Shown: positions 49,101 through 58,012, counted from the stretch's first letter. The stretch: 64,000 bases of DNA from Pseudoalteromonas sp. SMS1 (GCF_021530565.1 NZ_JAKGBI010000002.1:310001-374000), one strand, 5' to 3'. Program-made: numbers and translations. Notes: generated from the sequence alone by a model not told the origin.

Positions 49101-49271
49101 CGCTTGACCTGGGTAACTAGTCTTAACAATGACTTGTACATCTGACAGATCTGGAATTGCATCAACAGGTGTATTTTTTAACGAATAAACACCGCCCAGT
49201 GCAACGATCACAGTCACGAGCAACACAAAAAAGCGATTCATCAGTGACCATCTAATAATAGACTCAATCAT
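46122..49271 (-). CDS. cusA: Heavy-metal RND efflux pump, CusA-type (Cu/Ag)
   Basis: A 1049-residue inner-membrane RND transporter with 12 membrane helices. HME-RND landmarks are KNTPVDAIPDLSDVQVIVKT, the TM4 region GAMTDGAIVMIENMHKHMEK with the Asp and Glu of the proton relay, DEGDLMYMPTTYPGISIGKA with the binding Met, and MLATGIKTPVGIKVAGPDMS with a second Met. Metal choice of Cu(I)/Ag(I) is inferred from these methionines and from the CusF-like domains in the partner. It lies 14 bases after the adaptor gene. No outer-membrane CusC-type channel gene is in the window. Confidence 0.9.
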   Translation of the reverse strand: MIESIIRWSLMNRFFVLLVTVIVALGGVYSLKNTPVDAIPDLSDVQVIVKTSYPGQAPQVVQDQVTFPLTTAMLSVPGARTVRGFSFFGDSYVYIIFDDDTDLYWARSRVLEYLSQVSASLPDTAKPQLGPDATGVGWVYIYALTDRSGNHDISQLRSIQDWFLKYELQTVAGVSEVAAVGGMVKQYQVEVNPDKLRAYDVPLSLIEVALKKGNRETGASVVEMAEAEYMVAATGYIKSVADIEAIPLGINIKGTPLTIGDVANVQVGPQMRRGIAELNGEGEVVGGIVVMRYGENAQQTIKGVQAKLASLKKSLPAGVEIVPVYDRSQLIERAVNNLWSKLLEELAVVALVCVVFLFHLRSSIVAVVTLPLGILVSFIIMHFQGINANIMSLGGIAIAIGAMTDGAIVMIENMHKHMEKTPLTEDNRWQIVAKAASEVGPALFFSLMIITVSFLPVFILEAQEGRMFAPLAYTKTYAMAASAGLAITLVPVLMGYFIRGKVVPQGKNPLNKALIALYLPVLKQVMRFPKLTVLVAVVVTAIGFYPLNKIGSEFIPPLDEGDLMYMPTTYPGISIGKARELLQQTDKLIRTVPEVDNVFGKVGRAETATDPAPLTMIETFIQLKPQSQWREGVTTESLKAELDQLVKLPGVTNAWVMPIKTRIDMLATGIKTPVGIKVAGPDMSIIQDIGQQIERILPNVEGTASVYSERVAGGRYIKVDISRDKASRFGLNISDVQQVVSTAIGGMNVTQTIEGQERYPVNVRYPQDYRDSPEQLSRLPVITPTGQRIALGDIARVYIENGPPGIKSENARINGWTFIDIDGVDIGSYVSNARAYLAQELELPVGYSITWAGQYEYMQRAQAKLSYVLPLTLAIIVILLYMSFRALSEVALIIVTLPMALIGGLWLMYMEGFNFSVAAGVGFIALAGVAVEIGVIMLVYLNQALAGLKAKAVSTSTPISEESYTQALLQGAGLRVRPVMMTVATIIIGLLPILYGTGTGSEVMSRIAAPMVGGMSSAVLLTLVVLPAVYSLLKRGEIERFNRSLRTKS

Positions 49272-49285
49272 ACTCTAAACACTCC

Positions 49286-51013
49286 CTAATGATGACTGTG
49301 CTCACGATGCCCGGTGTTATCCACTTGGGGCTGTTCGATATTCGTGATCACTAACTCATCTCGGACTTCGAAGGTAAAAGTGATTGTTTCACCGACATTT
49401 AATGTACTCAACTTCACATTCTTAGACACTAAAAAGTCCATTGTGGCCGCATTGCGGTGCCACTTTTCTATTGCATCACGGCTGATATTCAGAATGCGCT
49501 GTTCGTCGTTGATTTGATTGACCACCCCATTGACCGTCGCGGTTGGATAAGCGGGTTCAGAAACAATATGGATTTCTGTCACGGTATACCCGCCAGACGC
49601 AAGTTCTGTCACCTGAAAGTGAAGAGTTTGACCTGATTTTATCGCCGCGATATCCACATCATCTGCAATATCAAAATCCATGGTCATTGCTGGCCATCCC
49701 CAAACTTCGACTGGTGCGTGAGTAATGTTGGCTTTATGATACTGCGCATCAACCTGATTCACCGTCCCCTGCATCCATACCATCTGAGGTTTTTCTGTCA
49801 CACTCATACGCTTGAAGTCAGAATTTTTGCTCGATTCTGAGTCAATTAAGAATTGCGCTGATGTCACAATTTCGTCGCCTTCACTGAGCCCGCTCAGTAC
49901 CTCAATGTATTCACTGCTGACGTGCCCTATCGTCACTTCGATAGATTTAAACTGTCCCTCTCCTACGACCAAAACAACCCTATCTTGCTGACCGGTACGA
50001 ATGACCGCTTCTTTTGGCACAGTGATGACTTGATCTAATGGGTTCGCATGAATAGACACTTGCGCAAACATATTGGGCTTTAATGCTAGATCGCCATTGT
50101 CAAATCTCAATCTGGCTCTCAAAGTACGGCTTTTTGCATCTAGACTCGGGTAGACATAATCAACATCACCTTGCCATGTTTTACCCGGCAAGTAATCCAA
50201 CCGCATCGTGACTGGTAACCCAGCCCGAACCAAGGCAGCGTCTCGCTCAAAGATTTCAACTTCAACCCAAACTTGTTCAAGTTGCCCAATACTCATCATC
50301 GTGGTATCGGGTTGAACATAAAACCCTTCACGAATATTTAAGTTTTCAATAACCCCAGACTGCGGAGCGTAGAAGGTCACGGTTTGGCTCACTTCTTTGG
50401 TTTTAACCAACTGCGCAATAAATTGGGGCGACATTTTTAGGGCTCTCAAGCGTTTTTGCGCTGCTTTTATCAATTGTTGGTCAGTCTGCTTCAAAGCGAC
50501 CAGCACTTCCTTTTGCGCATTCACTAACTCTGGAGAATACAGCTCGTATAAAGGCTGACCTTGAACGACTTTTTCCCCCATTGATTTGATATACAACTTA
50601 TCAATCCAGCCATCTACACGTGGATGAATATGTACGAGCTTATCTTCGTCATACATCACATACCCCACAGTGTCTATTTGTGTATGGATCCGCTTCGCTT
50701 CAACCAACGCCGTTCTAACTCCCAAGTTATGCACGATATGAGGAGCGATTTTGACAGTTCCAGGACCAAGGTCATCAGTCGCTTGCTCTTCGTACACTGG
50801 TATTAGGTCCATGCCCATCGGAGACTTTCCAGGCTTATCACGGCGATAATTAGCATCCATGGGTGCCACCCAATATAGCGGTTTTTTCTCAGCAGTCTTT
50901 GCACTGTCACCTGTTGGCACACCTGCATTGTGTGAGACCAATAGGCCAACAGCCCCGCCTCCGATTAATACCCCCACTAATACCGCCACGAGGTTTTTTC
51001 TTATCGACAACAT
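49286..51013 (-). CDS. cusB: Efflux adaptor CusB-type with heavy-metal-binding and CusF-like domains
   Basis: A 575-residue periplasmic adaptor. After an N-terminal membrane anchor (residues 8-27) comes a heavy-metal-binding YW-APMDANYRRDKPGKSPMG MDLIPVYEE segment at about 47-75. The lipoyl/hairpin/barrel adaptor core follows (HPRVDGWIDKLYIKSMGEKV, then a coiled-coil hairpin and GPGTVKI-like strands). The C-terminus carries two CusF-like beta-barrels. The first has WGWPAMTMDFDI (Trp and both Met of the Cu site intact). The second has KWHRNAATMDF, in which the site is degenerate. The E. coli system encodes CusF separately; the fusion is common in marine bacteria. Confidence 0.85.
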   Translation of the reverse strand: MLSIRKNLVAVLVGVLIGGGAVGLLVSHNAGVPTGDSAKTAEKKPLYWVAPMDANYRRDKPGKSPMGMDLIPVYEEQATDDLGPGTVKIAPHIVHNLGVRTALVEAKRIHTQIDTVGYVMYDEDKLVHIHPRVDGWIDKLYIKSMGEKVVQGQPLYELYSPELVNAQKEVLVALKQTDQQLIKAAQKRLRALKMSPQFIAQLVKTKEVSQTVTFYAPQSGVIENLNIREGFYVQPDTTMMSIGQLEQVWVEVEIFERDAALVRAGLPVTMRLDYLPGKTWQGDVDYVYPSLDAKSRTLRARLRFDNGDLALKPNMFAQVSIHANPLDQVITVPKEAVIRTGQQDRVVLVVGEGQFKSIEVTIGHVSSEYIEVLSGLSEGDEIVTSAQFLIDSESSKNSDFKRMSVTEKPQMVWMQGTVNQVDAQYHKANITHAPVEVWGWPAMTMDFDIADDVDIAAIKSGQTLHFQVTELASGGYTVTEIHIVSEPAYPTATVNGVVNQINDEQRILNISRDAIEKWHRNAATMDFLVSKNVKLSTLNVGETITFTFEVRDELVITNIEQPQVDNTGHREHSHH

Positions 51014-51147
51014 TGAAGCGCTCCTATGTTGTTCTGATTAGGTGTGAGCACCGCCTGGCTCAAGCCAGCATGAGTACTAGCATCAAGGTGAAATGATTGC
51101 TGGCCACTGTCTTGCTGCACTGTTCGCCTTATTGATAAATCGCGCAT
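51001..51147 (-). CDS. Possible 48-codon gene between the DUF411 gene and the efflux adaptor
   Basis: An open frame of 48 codons (MRDLSIRRTVQQDSG at the start, ending ALQCCR) begins in TAATG overlapping the DUF411 gene's stop and ends 13 bases inside the adaptor gene. No family recognised, weak ribosome site, and composition not clearly coding. The double overlap could be chance or coupling; low confidence. Confidence 0.25.
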   Translation of the reverse strand: MRDLSIRRTVQQDSGQQSFHLDASTHAGLSQAVLTPNQNNIGALQCCR

Positions 51148-51635
51148 TAGAATTGCTCCTCATAGCTTTTTACCTCAGCATATATCTGTGCACTGCCGTC
51201 ATTCATAAGCACCAGTACTTGGTATGGGTGAAAATGCTCGCCGAATTCCATGCCCACAGATCCCAAAGGCATCGCAGGAACAGTCAACCCTATTGCACCT
51301 TCCATTGGTGCTGACACAAACTGTTGTATAAATTTTGCAGGGATATGACCTTCAAATACATATCCATGCTCACTGACGCCAGTGTGGCAAGACTGGTATC
51401 TTGGCAAAATACTCAAACGCTTTTTAGTTTCACTTAAGTCACTTAAATCAAACGCGGTGTAATCTATGCCTTGTTTGTCGAGGTGTGCTAACCATTTACT
51501 ACAACAACCACAGGAGGGGGTTTTATAGACTTTCAAGTGCGTAGATACGGTACTTTGTTGTGCCACTGTATAAAAAGGAAACATAACAAAATAAGCTAAC
51601 GCCACTAACGGCAACACTAATTTTAAATATCGCAT
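51147..51635 (-). CDS. DUF411 metal-binding periplasmic protein
   Basis: A 162-residue protein. Signal-like segment at residues 1-25 (LKLVLPLVALAYFVMFPFYT). The DUF411 core HLKVYKTPSCGCCSKWLAHL has the CGCC motif; then FDLSDLSETKKRLSILPRYQ, S-CHTGVSEHGYVFEGHIPA and LGSVGMEFGEHFHPYQVLVL, where H and M residues may add ligands. Such proteins accompany copper resistance genes. It lies in the leftward metal cluster before the adaptor gene. Confidence 0.82.
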   Translation of the reverse strand: MRYLKLVLPLVALAYFVMFPFYTVAQQSTVSTHLKVYKTPSCGCCSKWLAHLDKQGIDYTAFDLSDLSETKKRLSILPRYQSCHTGVSEHGYVFEGHIPAKFIQQFVSAPMEGAIGLTVPAMPLGSVGMEFGEHFHPYQVLVLMNDGSAQIYAEVKSYEEQF

Positions 51636-51777
51636 TCTGGATCTCTTACAATTTTTTGTTGGATCACCTGCATCACGGATAACAACAGCAAACTCTGCTG
51701 CGGGTTTAACGAAATCAGACTGTGATACAGATTACTTAATAATCAAAAGCCCAAATTTTGGGCGCAATTGTGCTGTA

Positions 51778-52194
51778 CTAAGCCAGAATGGGGGGTTTGT
51801 AAACGAAACTGATTGTACCTTGTGGTACACCAGTTAAGCTTGAGAAAGGCTTGTCTGTGAGAGGCATATAATTGTATAGCTCACCGACAGAGCTAGTAAA
51901 AAGTGAGAATGGGGCACACATAGTCGTCGGGCAAGTGCACTCCGTTTCGCAACACTCCATCGCGCTTGCATTGTGCATATGCTCAGAGTGTAACATTGTA
52001 TGCTGGTGGTCCATACGCTCAGTGCTCATGTCCATTGGCATCTGCGTTGACGCCATCGTGTGTGAACATACCATCGCAGCCTTGGCCACTGGTTGCACGA
52101 TAAACATAACCACTACAACTGCAATCAACAATAGTTGAGCAGTCAGCTTGGTGTGTTTTGTTGTGCTAAGTATTTTCACAAGAAGTAAAGTCAC
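51778..52194 (-). CDS. His/Met/Cys-rich secreted or membrane metal-binding protein
   Basis: A 138-residue protein. One hydrophobic segment (about residues 19-40, QLLLIAVVVVMFIVQPVAKA) is a signal or anchor. The next 50 residues are extremely rich in M, H and C: CSHTMASTQMPMDMSTERMD, HQHTMLHSEHMHNASAMECC, ETECTCPTTMCAPF. This arrangement suggests Cu binding and resembles CopL-type small regulators, but I cannot assign the family. It is the first gene of the leftward metal cluster. Confidence 0.6.
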   Translation of the reverse strand: MTLLLVKILSTTKHTKLTAQLLLIAVVVVMFIVQPVAKAAMVCSHTMASTQMPMDMSTERMDHQHTMLHSEHMHNASAMECCETECTCPTTMCAPFSLFTSSVGELYNYMPLTDKPFSSLTGVPQGTISFVYKPPILA

Positions 52195-52294
52195 TAAAGT
52201 TAATGGTTAACCGCTACTATAATCGTAATTAGGTGTTTTGCAAAGTCTCAATAAATGAGCGGCATGCCGCTCACCTCAAAATATAACAGTTCAA

Positions 52295-53089
52295 TTACGC
52301 AGTGCGCACGGCGTCTCTGCGGTGTGACCAAATCATTAACCCAAGACCACCGATGACCATAGGTAATGACAAGATTTGGCCTTGGGAAATTACACCTGCA
52401 TACAATCCGATATGCGCATCAGGCTCACGGAAGTATTCAATTGCAAATCTAAATGTCCCATACCCCAACAAGAATAGGCCAGCGATACTCCCCGCAGGAC
52501 GAGGGTGCTTGCGGTACCAAACCAAAATTAAAAACAATACGAACCCTTCAAAAAACGCTTCATATAGCTGAGATGGATGTCTAGGTTCATCTCCCCCAGT
52601 TGGAAAGACAAACGCCCAAGGCACATCTGTTGTACGTCCCCAAAGCTCACCATTGATAAAGTTCCCAATTCGGCCCGCTAATAACCCCACAGGTACCATT
52701 GGCACGACAAAATCTCCCACTGCTAGCGGTGATTTATTAGTTCTCCAAGCGAATACAAAAATGGCTGTAATTACACCCAGAGCACCACCATGGAAAGACA
52801 TTCCTCCTTCCCAGACTTTAAATAAAGTCACAGGATCAGCGAGAAACTTATTGAAATTATAGAACAATACATAGCCAATACGCCCGCCAAGAATCACACC
52901 AAGCATGCCGTAAAACAGTAAGTCGCTTACCTGCTCTTTGGTCCATCCTGAATTGGGCTTTTCAGACTCTTTATTTGCCCACCACATTGCAAACGCAAAG
53001 CCGATTAGGTACATCACACCGTACCAACGTACACTTAATGGTCCAATTGAAAAAATGATTGGATCTATTTCTGGAAACTGCAAAGCCAT
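52295..53089 (-). CDS. lgt: Prolipoprotein diacylglyceryl transferase
   Basis: A 264-residue inner-membrane enzyme that transfers diacylglyceryl to the lipobox cysteine. Seven membrane helices. The Lgt signature [14 protein letters not shown] (about residue 140) and [12 protein letters not shown] are intact; MSFHGGALG holds another conserved His. It makes the modification needed by the many lipoproteins in this window (FlgP, FlgO-like, YgiB-like). It starts next to the TSUP gene end in the conserved order ptsP-TSUP-lgt. Confidence 0.95.
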   Translation of the reverse strand: MALQFPEIDPIIFSIGPLSVRWYGVMYLIGFAFAMWWANKESEKPNSGWTKEQVSDLLFYGMLGVILGGRIGYVLFYNFNKFLADPVTLFKVWEGGMSFHGGALGVITAIFVFAWRTNKSPLAVGDFVVPMVPVGLLAGRIGNFINGELWGRTTDVPWAFVFPTGGDEPRHPSQLYEAFFEGFVLFLILVWYRKHPRPAGSIAGLFLLGYGTFRFAIEYFREPDAHIGLYAGVISQGQILSLPMVIGGLGLMIWSHRRDAVRTA

Positions 53090-53098
53090 CGCTTTCCC

Positions 53099-53923
53099 TC
53101 AATAAAATAACATTTTGCCTGCAATCACGACGAGTATGAATGCAAACACCTTTTTAATCGTTGCGACAGGTAAATATTGTGTCGCCTTTGCGCCTAATGG
53201 TGCTGTAAACCAAGAAGTCAATACAATGCCAAACAGCGCTGGTAAGTATACATAACCTGCAAACCCCTGTTGCAATGACAGCTTCTCGCTGCCCGAAACA
53301 ATATAACCAATACTACCGAATAACGCGATCACTATGCCACTGACCGCTGCACAGCCAATTGCCTTTCGCATATCGACTGAAAAAAAATTCAGCAATGGGA
53401 CAATCAGTACGCCCCCACCAATTCCGAGCATCGCCGAAAGTGCCCCCATAGTGCTTGTGATCGCACTTATTACAGGCCCTGTTGGCAGCGTCCTCGATAC
53501 AGTCACCTCTGCACGGTTACTTGCATACACCATCTTAATTGCAATCAATACAACGCACACAAGGAAAACCCACTTAATGATTACCGCAGGGATTAAAGTC
53601 GTGAGAAAGCCACTGATCAATGCGCCCACTGCAACACCGATTATCACCCAAGGAGTAATTGACCAAGGCACATTATGGTTTCGATGATGGGCTAATGCTG
53701 AGGAGGTGGAGGTAAATAAAATCGACGCCAGTGATGTCGCTATCGCCACCACAATGACCTGTTCTGCCGGTAATACAGAAAAGCCAATCAAGATCGCGGA
53801 TAAAATTGGCACAATGATCAGTCCTCCGCCAATCCCTAGCAAGCCAGCTAAAAAACCAACTACGCAACCTAGCGCGGCACAACACACAATTAATGATGTG
53901 CTAAAAAACATATTGATACTCAT
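53099..53923 (-). CDS. TSUP (TauE/SafE) family transporter
   Basis: A 274-residue membrane protein with eight predicted helices in two repeats. The repeated motif is visible twice: GFLAGLLGIGGGLIIVPILS (about residue 23) and GALSAMLGIGGGVLIVPLLN (about 160), typical of the TauE/SafE/TSUP family. Substrates are usually sulfite or small organosulfur anions; the actual one cannot be inferred. In gammaproteobacteria a TSUP gene often lies between ptsP and lgt. Confidence 0.88.
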   Translation of the reverse strand: MSINMFFSTSLIVCCAALGCVVGFLAGLLGIGGGLIIVPILSAILIGFSVLPAEQVIVVAIATSLASILFTSTSSALAHHRNHNVPWSITPWVIIGVAVGALISGFLTTLIPAVIIKWVFLVCVVLIAIKMVYASNRAEVTVSRTLPTGPVISAITSTMGALSAMLGIGGGVLIVPLLNFFSVDMRKAIGCAAVSGIVIALFGSIGYIVSGSEKLSLQQGFAGYVYLPALFGIVLTSWFTAPLGAKATQYLPVATIKKVFAFILVVIAGKMLFY

Positions 53924-54070
53924 GGTTTTAATTGTCGGCTATGTTAACGCATCTAATTGGCGCCTGCACCTTGTATCTTTCAACACCCACCCACTGGCAT
54001 GGTGTGGATGTGTTAAGTCAACTCCAAGAGCACAGGATCAGAAGAGATAACGTTGTGACTCGCGGCTTAG

Positions 54071-56359
54071 TTATGACTCAGAATTGGGTGACGAGTGCGT
54101 GTAAAGGAGCTCCTCTAATTGATGGCTGATTAAAAACTCACGAATAAAACGATGCACCTGTATCGCATTTGAAGCGGCAAGACACTTATCGAGTAATGCT
54201 TCCATATCTGTAACTTTAAGGCGCCTTAACACCCATTTAACTTTGTTCAACGCTGAAATGTTCATACTCAGGCGCCGATAACCCATTGCCACAAGTAATA
54301 TAGCGCCTTCATACTCCCCCCCTAACTCACCACATAAGCTGAAGGGCAACTCCAGACTTTCACAGTCTTTGGCAATTTTATATAAGGCTCGCAGTACACT
54401 TGGATGATAGGGCTCAAATAATTCGGCGACCCGCGCATTCGCTCGATCAACAGCCAACAAATATTGCGTTAAATCGTTACTCCCGACTGAGCAAAAGTCG
54501 ACTTTATCAGCCCATTCAGGCAGTAGGAATAAACTAGATGGCACCTCTAACATCACGCCGATTTCAGGCTTGTCAATTTGATAAAACTGATCAGCCCACT
54601 CTTCTTGTAACTCAAAGTAAGCTTGCTCGAGTAATAAAAGGGCATCATCGACTTCTTCCGTATGACTCACCATTGGCAGCATGATTTGTAAATTGCCTAG
54701 TCCTGCATTGGCCTTGATCATTGCCTTTAACTGATCTAAAAAAAGTTCAGGATGATCCAAGGTCACCCTAATCCCTCGCCACCCCAGAAATGGGTTTTCT
54801 TCTTCAATATCAAAATAGTCGAGGACTTTATCGCCACCAATATCGAGTGTTCGCATAACGACGGGTTCTGGGTGATAACGTGATAACACTTCTCGGTAAC
54901 ATTGTTCTTGCTCTGCTTGAGAGGGAAATTGACCTCTTTGCATAAACCAAGACTCAGTCCGATACAACCCAACACCATCACAGAAATTGGCACTTATGTG
55001 CTCAGCAGATAAGTCTAAACCTGCGTTTAGCAATAAGCTAACGCGCTCACCATCAAGGGTAATAGGCGGTAAGTCATGTTCAGCTTCAAAGCGATCATGT
55101 AATTGCCCGTCTTTTAACTTGAGTGCCTCATACTCTTGAGTTAACACCTTTGATGGCGAAATATACACACGCCCAGCATACGCATCCAATATAATCGGCT
55201 TATCATCGAATTGTAGTAATGGAATATTCTCAATGCCCCAAATAGCCGGGATCCCCATTGCTCTGGTTAAAATCGACGCATGGGAGTTGGCCGAACCATG
55301 GACACTTACAACCCCAACGAGTTTATGCTTAGGTACTTCAGCCAACATGGCTGGGGTAAGTGTATCGGCAATAATAATGGTTTGTTCATGATACGACTTG
55401 GTAATACTCTCTGTACTCACTAGATGATGCAACACCCGCAGGCCCAAGTCTTTTACGTCAACGGCACGCTCTTTAATATACGGATCTTGCATCGCTTCAA
55501 ACTGTGTTATCAAGTCGCTGATCACATGCTTGAGTGCCGATTTCGCATCCCATCCTTCCTCGAGTTCTTTGTCTACTTTCTCTCCTAGGCTGCGTGCATC
55601 GAGTAACTGTTGATAAACTTCAAAAACCGCTAACGCTTCTTTAGGTAGCGTAGCCGACAAACAATTTGCAAGAATATGAAACTCCTGACGTGTCGCAGCT
55701 ACTGCTTGCCTAAACAGCTGTCTTTGCTCACTAATGTTATCGTTTTTTGCCGACTCGATACTCGAAAATTCAAGCTTAGGTAAAACCACATATGCTTTGC
55801 CAAGCGCAATACCCGACGTACTCGGGACCCCCTTCAAAACCGAAGTCTTATGCGTTGAGGCTTCTTGTTTCAACACGGTTTGAATTTCTACGTGCGCCAA
55901 TTGCGAAGCCAACTGGGCAGACAAAGTAATTAAAAAGGACTCTTCATCATCACTGAATACGCGCGTTTTTTTTTGTTGAACAACGATGACACCGAGTACT
56001 TTTCTTTGATGAACAACTGGCACTGACAAAAACGCATTAAAGCCTTCTTCGTTGACTTCTGGGGCGTGTTTAAATCTTGGGTGACTTTGGGCGTGGGCTA
56101 TATTGATGGGCTCTTCCCTTTGCGCAACAAGCCCCACTAAACCTTCGGTAAAACCGATTCGAAACTGGCCCACCGCATTAGGGTTTAGGCCATCACTGGC
56201 CATTAATACGAAATTATCTCGGCTGTAGTCCGCAAAGTAAATGGAACAACACTCTGTTTGCATGGCTTCTTTTACCATAGAAACAAATAAGCTCAATGCA
56301 TCGTCTAGGTTATCTTGTTGAGATACAGCTTCAGCAATTGATCTTAATGTTGCTAACAC
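54071..56359 (-). CDS. ptsP: PtsP, nitrogen PTS enzyme I
   Basis: A 762-residue phosphotransferase of the nitrogen PTS that uses PEP to phosphorylate NPr. GAF domain at about 1-160 (TECCSIYFADYSRDNFVLMA). Enzyme I core: phospho-His site GSANSHASILTRAMGIPAIW at about 356-375; PEP-binding FLGWRGIRVTLDHPELFLDQ, VDFCSVGSNDLTQYLLAVDR and the catalytic cysteine in LPFSLCGELGGEYEG. The start is followed 15 bases upstream by the rppH stop, giving the order rppH-ptsP as in E. coli. Confidence 0.95.
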   Translation of the reverse strand: MLATLRSIAEAVSQQDNLDDALSLFVSMVKEAMQTECCSIYFADYSRDNFVLMASDGLNPNAVGQFRIGFTEGLVGLVAQREEPINIAHAQSHPRFKHAPEVNEEGFNAFLSVPVVHQRKVLGVIVVQQKKTRVFSDDEESFLITLSAQLASQLAHVEIQTVLKQEASTHKTSVLKGVPSTSGIALGKAYVVLPKLEFSSIESAKNDNISEQRQLFRQAVAATRQEFHILANCLSATLPKEALAVFEVYQQLLDARSLGEKVDKELEEGWDAKSALKHVISDLITQFEAMQDPYIKERAVDVKDLGLRVLHHLVSTESITKSYHEQTIIIADTLTPAMLAEVPKHKLVGVVSVHGSANSHASILTRAMGIPAIWGIENIPLLQFDDKPIILDAYAGRVYISPSKVLTQEYEALKLKDGQLHDRFEAEHDLPPITLDGERVSLLLNAGLDLSAEHISANFCDGVGLYRTESWFMQRGQFPSQAEQEQCYREVLSRYHPEPVVMRTLDIGGDKVLDYFDIEEENPFLGWRGIRVTLDHPELFLDQLKAMIKANAGLGNLQIMLPMVSHTEEVDDALLLLEQAYFELQEEWADQFYQIDKPEIGVMLEVPSSLFLLPEWADKVDFCSVGSNDLTQYLLAVDRANARVAELFEPYHPSVLRALYKIAKDCESLELPFSLCGELGGEYEGAILLVAMGYRRLSMNISALNKVKWVLRRLKVTDMEALLDKCLAASNAIQVHRFIREFLISHQLEELLYTHSSPNSES

Positions 56360-56374
56360 GATTGTTCCCTTATG

Positions 56375-56893
56375 CTATCGTCTACGCCAATGGTCTTTGT
56401 GCCCATGCTCTTTTCGATTGAAAGGCATCGCAAAAGGAGCAAACTCTTTCATGACTCTTCGATACACGTCCCTTTTAAAAGACACTACCTGTCTCACAGG
56501 GTACCAATAGCTTACCCACCGCCAATCATCAAACTCAGGGTGGTGAGTTCTGAGCAAATCAACTTCCTCATCTTTGCACCTCAATTTGAGCAAAAACCAT
56601 TTTTGCTTTTGGCCAATGCAAACTGGGCTGGAGTCTTTGCGAATTAATCGTTTCGGTAATTTATACCTTAACCAATGTTTAGAACTTGCTACAATTTCAA
56701 CATCTTCAGGCCTTAAGCCCACTTCCTCGTGAAGCTCTCGGTACATGGTTTGTTCAGGTGTTTCTCCTTCGTCCACACCCCCTTGAGGAAACTGCCAAGA
56801 GTGCTGGCCATAACGCCTAGCCCAAAATACTTGCCCTTGGTTGTTACATATCACAATTCCCACATTGGCACGAAATCCTTCGGCATCAATCAC
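56375..56893 (-). CDS. rppH: RppH, RNA 5'-pyrophosphohydrolase
   Basis: A 172-residue Nudix hydrolase that removes pyrophosphate from mRNA 5' ends and so starts RNase E decay. The start [20 protein letters not shown] and [20 protein letters not shown] then ELHEEVGL hold the Nudix box. [20 protein letters not shown] is the family's C-terminal signature. Confidence 0.95.
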   Translation of the reverse strand: MIDAEGFRANVGIVICNNQGQVFWARRYGQHSWQFPQGGVDEGETPEQTMYRELHEEVGLRPEDVEIVASSKHWLRYKLPKRLIRKDSSPVCIGQKQKWFLLKLRCKDEEVDLLRTHHPEFDDWRWVSYWYPVRQVVSFKRDVYRRVMKEFAPFAMPFNRKEHGHKDHWRRR

Positions 56894-57324
56894 CTTAGCG
56901 CCTCATTCTTATATCAATTTAATCTGATTGTTCCATATCTAAGAGACATCAGCAAACATTATTCCCCCTTTTGCTCAAGTTACCCACAGCTTGTGCATAA
57001 CATCTCTATTTCGAGCCTAATTTACAAACAAATCCACAGATACATAGTAAAAAAGTCAACTTCTCCACAGAAACTGTGGATAATATTGTTCATATATCTG
57101 TATTTATCCAATAATTAACTTTCAATGACTAGAAAAAAGATTGCAAAAAACCTTTAAAACCCATAAATATCATTAAGTTACAATATTCACACCCCTACTA
57201 TTAAGCGGTTAAACTTCAACCAAGAACAACCAGGTCAAAAAACACACAAGCTGGACTTAATCCACATGTGGGCACTTATCTGATAGTATTGTCATAGAAT
57301 AATCAGGTATATGAGTCAATCTAC
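56894..57324. promoter_or_regulatory. Intergenic region rppH-mutH with a DnaA-box cluster
   Basis: An AT-rich gap of 431 bases without a convincing gene. Perfect DnaA 9-mers (TTATNCACA): TGTGCATAA at 56992-57000 and TGTGGATAA at 57075-57083, both on the minus strand. One-mismatch copies: TTACCCACA 56980-56988, TTCTCCACA 57061-57069 and TAATCCACA 57258-57266. A perfect inverted repeat TCCACAG-AAA-CTGTGGA spans 57064-57080. The promoters of rppH-ptsP (leftward) and mutH (rightward) must also lie here. Confidence 0.6.
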
Positions 57325-57999
57325 GTGCAACGAGTTTCCCCCCCACTTTCCATTTCAGAATTAATGCAACGCGTTGAAGCCATTGCAGGCACCACACTTG
57401 GGGAATTAGCGGCTCAGTTTGAGTTTAAAAGTCCGGAGGATTTGCTCAAGGAAAAGGGATGGCCAGGCCAATTAATTGAACATGTTCTCGGAGCAAGCGC
57501 GGGTTCAAAGCCCGTGCCTGACTTTGAACATATTGGTGTGGAGTTAAAAACGCTACCTATTAGCTATCAAGGAAAACCCTTAGAAACGACTTATGTATCC
57601 ATTGTGCCACTCACAGATTTAACGGGGTTAAGTTGGCATCAATCCAGCGTAAAGAAAAAACTTACCCATGTTTTGTGGTTACCTATTTTAGCCGAGCGTG
57701 ATATCGCCCCCGTAGACAGAACAATAGGCACCGGCTTTTTGTGGCAGCCTTCAGTAGAGCAAGAAGCCCAACTTAGAAGAGATTGGGAAGAACAAATTGA
57801 ACTTATCGCCTTAGGCCGGATCCAAGAAATCACGGGACATTTGGGTGAGGTGATGCAGATCCGTCCAAAAGCCGCAAATAGTAAAGTCTTGACCGATGCT
57901 ATCGGACCGAATGGGGGACTCGTTAAAACTTTACCCAGAGGGTTTTATCTTAAAACCCAGTTCACGCAAAACATCCTCATGAACCACTTTTCAAATTAG
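57325..57999 (+). CDS. mutH: MutH, mismatch-repair endonuclease
   Basis: A 224-residue type-II-restriction-like nuclease that nicks the unmethylated strand at hemimethylated GATC. Catalytic Asp and Glu-x-Lys are visible in KPVPDFEHIGVELKTLPISY (D, then E-L-K). LKEKGWPGQLIEHVLGASAG is the family's DNA-contact N-terminal region. LRRDWEEQIELIALGRIQEI is the C-terminal part. MutH implies Dam methylation and MutL/MutS elsewhere in the genome. Confidence 0.94.
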   Translation: MQRVSPPLSISELMQRVEAIAGTTLGELAAQFEFKSPEDLLKEKGWPGQLIEHVLGASAGSKPVPDFEHIGVELKTLPISYQGKPLETTYVSIVPLTDLTGLSWHQSSVKKKLTHVLWLPILAERDIAPVDRTIGTGFLWQPSVEQEAQLRRDWEEQIELIALGRIQEITGHLGEVMQIRPKAANSKVLTDAIGPNGGLVKTLPRGFYLKTQFTQNILMNHFSN

Positions 58000-58012
58000 T
58001 TGTGAGTAAATA

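Noticed and set aside
56894-57324. Chromosome replication origin
   Set aside because: The usual oriC neighbours (mnmG/rsmG, dnaA-dnaN) are absent and no 13-mer AT repeat set is evident; DnaA titration or regulation is more plausible.
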